Source of the DNA: Hexactinellida sp. DTS-2022
Lineage: Eukaryota > Porifera > Hexactinellida
Direction of reading: 5' to 3'
Assembly (NCBI GenBank): GCA_028753945.1
Contig: JAPNXP010000001.1
Location: 17,350,501 to 17,414,500 of the forward strand
Length of the DNA stretch: 64,000 nucleotides
Below the pieces are notes generated by a model, which saw nothing but the letters and a program-made list of their open reading frames with translations, ran no database searches and was not told the DNA's origin. Of the stretch, positions 63,106 through 64,000 are shown piece after piece. Made by a program: the position numbers and the translations under genes. Each line of letters begins with the position of its first letter. Position 1 is the stretch's first letter.

Positions 63106-64000
63106 TTTCGAATATTCGTTTCATCATTAATTTAATAACGTTAAGATGGAGGGACTTCTATTAAGATTTACTGTATACATATTCTGACTAATAAGGAGAT
63201 TATTTTGTTTTCTTGTACTCATTTAACTAATTTCTGGATATTAGTCCTTCTATGTTATCGAATCCTTTCAAAATGTTATATTGATCATTTGGGTAATTGG
63301 GAAAAGAACGAGCAACTTCTGAAATATTCAAATAACAACGCAAACATTGGGTAAGCTGACTGTATATCATGGTCAGGCAGTATAATCCATTTCTCAATTT
63401 AATGTTAGGCATTCATGATAAACACCGAGTGAGCGAAATGTTAGAAATAAAATCTGACAATCAGGGGATTTAGCTGTCATATGTTTGAAATTATTGATGT
63501 ATTAATTGATAATTGATCTGGTAGCAAAACTTTGCAATTTTTCTTTCAAACGAATAATGCCCCTAATTGATTGCACAAAGGAATCGAATTAAGAGCGCTC
63601 ATTTTATGACGACGGAAGCTGACTACAATTGAAATTTAGGTTCGCTCCGCTTTCCAAGTTTTCAGAAGCGATTAATGCTCTGCCTATTCACAGAGAAACA
63701 GCTGTTATATTAACTTCAGATCCCACACATGAGCTCTTGTGACTAACGTCGCTGTTACAAATAATAACAATTGGGTTAGAACTGGATTTGTATCGAGCTA
63801 TGGGAAGTGCTACCAATTGTCATGCTGCTAGTTAGAGTTAACGAGTTGATGATAATATTGCGCTTATACGGTTTTGGTTCTATCAAATAGGTTCTTTCTA
63901 ATAGCCCAAAAATAAGTCCAATCCATCCAATATATAGATTGGATTGTGAGGTGATACAGTAGCATTAACGTATGCTTATTCCAGTGATTGTTTTAGAGTA
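63106..64000. other. No gene seen to window end
   Basis: AT-rich. A 61-codon minus-strand frame (63,227-63,412, starting MPNIKLRNG) has no recognised motif and is not called. Confidence 0.35.

Noticed and set aside
63227..63412. 61-codon minus frame near the right edge
   Set aside because: No recognisable domain or splice signals; might be an exon but cannot be supported.

Overview
The window reads as AT-rich nuclear DNA from an invertebrate animal. The genes are metazoan in type: GT-AG introns, RBR ubiquitin ligases, a caspase-fold protein, an NHL propeller and a GH29 fucosidase. Intergenic space is packed with DNA transposons and MITEs. Short genes with few introns and this transposon profile would suit a demosponge, but that assignment is an inference from general character, not from a marker gene.

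Host genes. Nearly all recognisable host genes lie on the minus strand. From high to low coordinate they are: a proline-rich minisatellite protein (56.0-58.3 kb), an NHL beta-propeller (51.8-52.6), a caspase-fold protein that has lost both catalytic residues (44.2-45.5), alpha-L-fucosidase (41.6-43.0), a RING1-RING2 protein lacking IBR (37.6-38.2), a UBE2J2-like E2 (34.5-35.2), ubiquitin-like gene 2 (12.8-13.25), an RBR ligase (10.25-11.1), ubiquitin-like gene 1 (6.8-9.66) and another RBR ligase (5.4-6.3). The exception is a sugar-transporter-like MFS gene on the plus strand (27.6-29.0).

Central observation. Six genes within about 33 kb belong to ubiquitin-type conjugation: two small two-exon ubiquitin-like modifiers ending in RLPGG plus a short tail, three paralogous RING/RBR proteins and one E2. 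The two modifiers split at the same codon (after residue 24, phase 0). The two full RBR proteins share an Asp in place of a RING1 zinc cysteine and a common C-terminal tail. Together they look like a lineage-specific modifier plus ligase set that has grown by duplication. E1 and protease genes for it are not in the window.

Mobile DNA. At 45,663-51,598 sits an apparently complete KDZ-superfamily transposon with an 8-bp target duplication, a 22-bp subterminal repeat at both ends, a seven-exon transposase whose DDE residues can be placed, and a convergent four-exon Ulp1 protease gene with a damaged PHD finger. It lies between the NHL and caspase-fold genes. Other elements include at least eight hAT-type MITEs with 8-bp (or 7/8) target duplications, about ten pogo/Tigger-like CAGT...ACTG MITEs at TA sites, large foldback elements, a 1.29-kb Helentron-like unit in tandem plus inverted copy (29.2-33.3 kb), a SINE-like repeat family, and relics of P-element, MULE/FLYWCH, LINE, hAT and LTR-type integrase genes.

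Other oddities. A 670-bp inverted duplication (16.4-19.2 kb) carries, on each arm, a TATA box and a 42-codon reading frame built of Asp-Asp-Asp-Lys repeats. A third diverged copy lies at 20.2-20.6 kb. No rRNA, tRNA or CRISPR array was seen.
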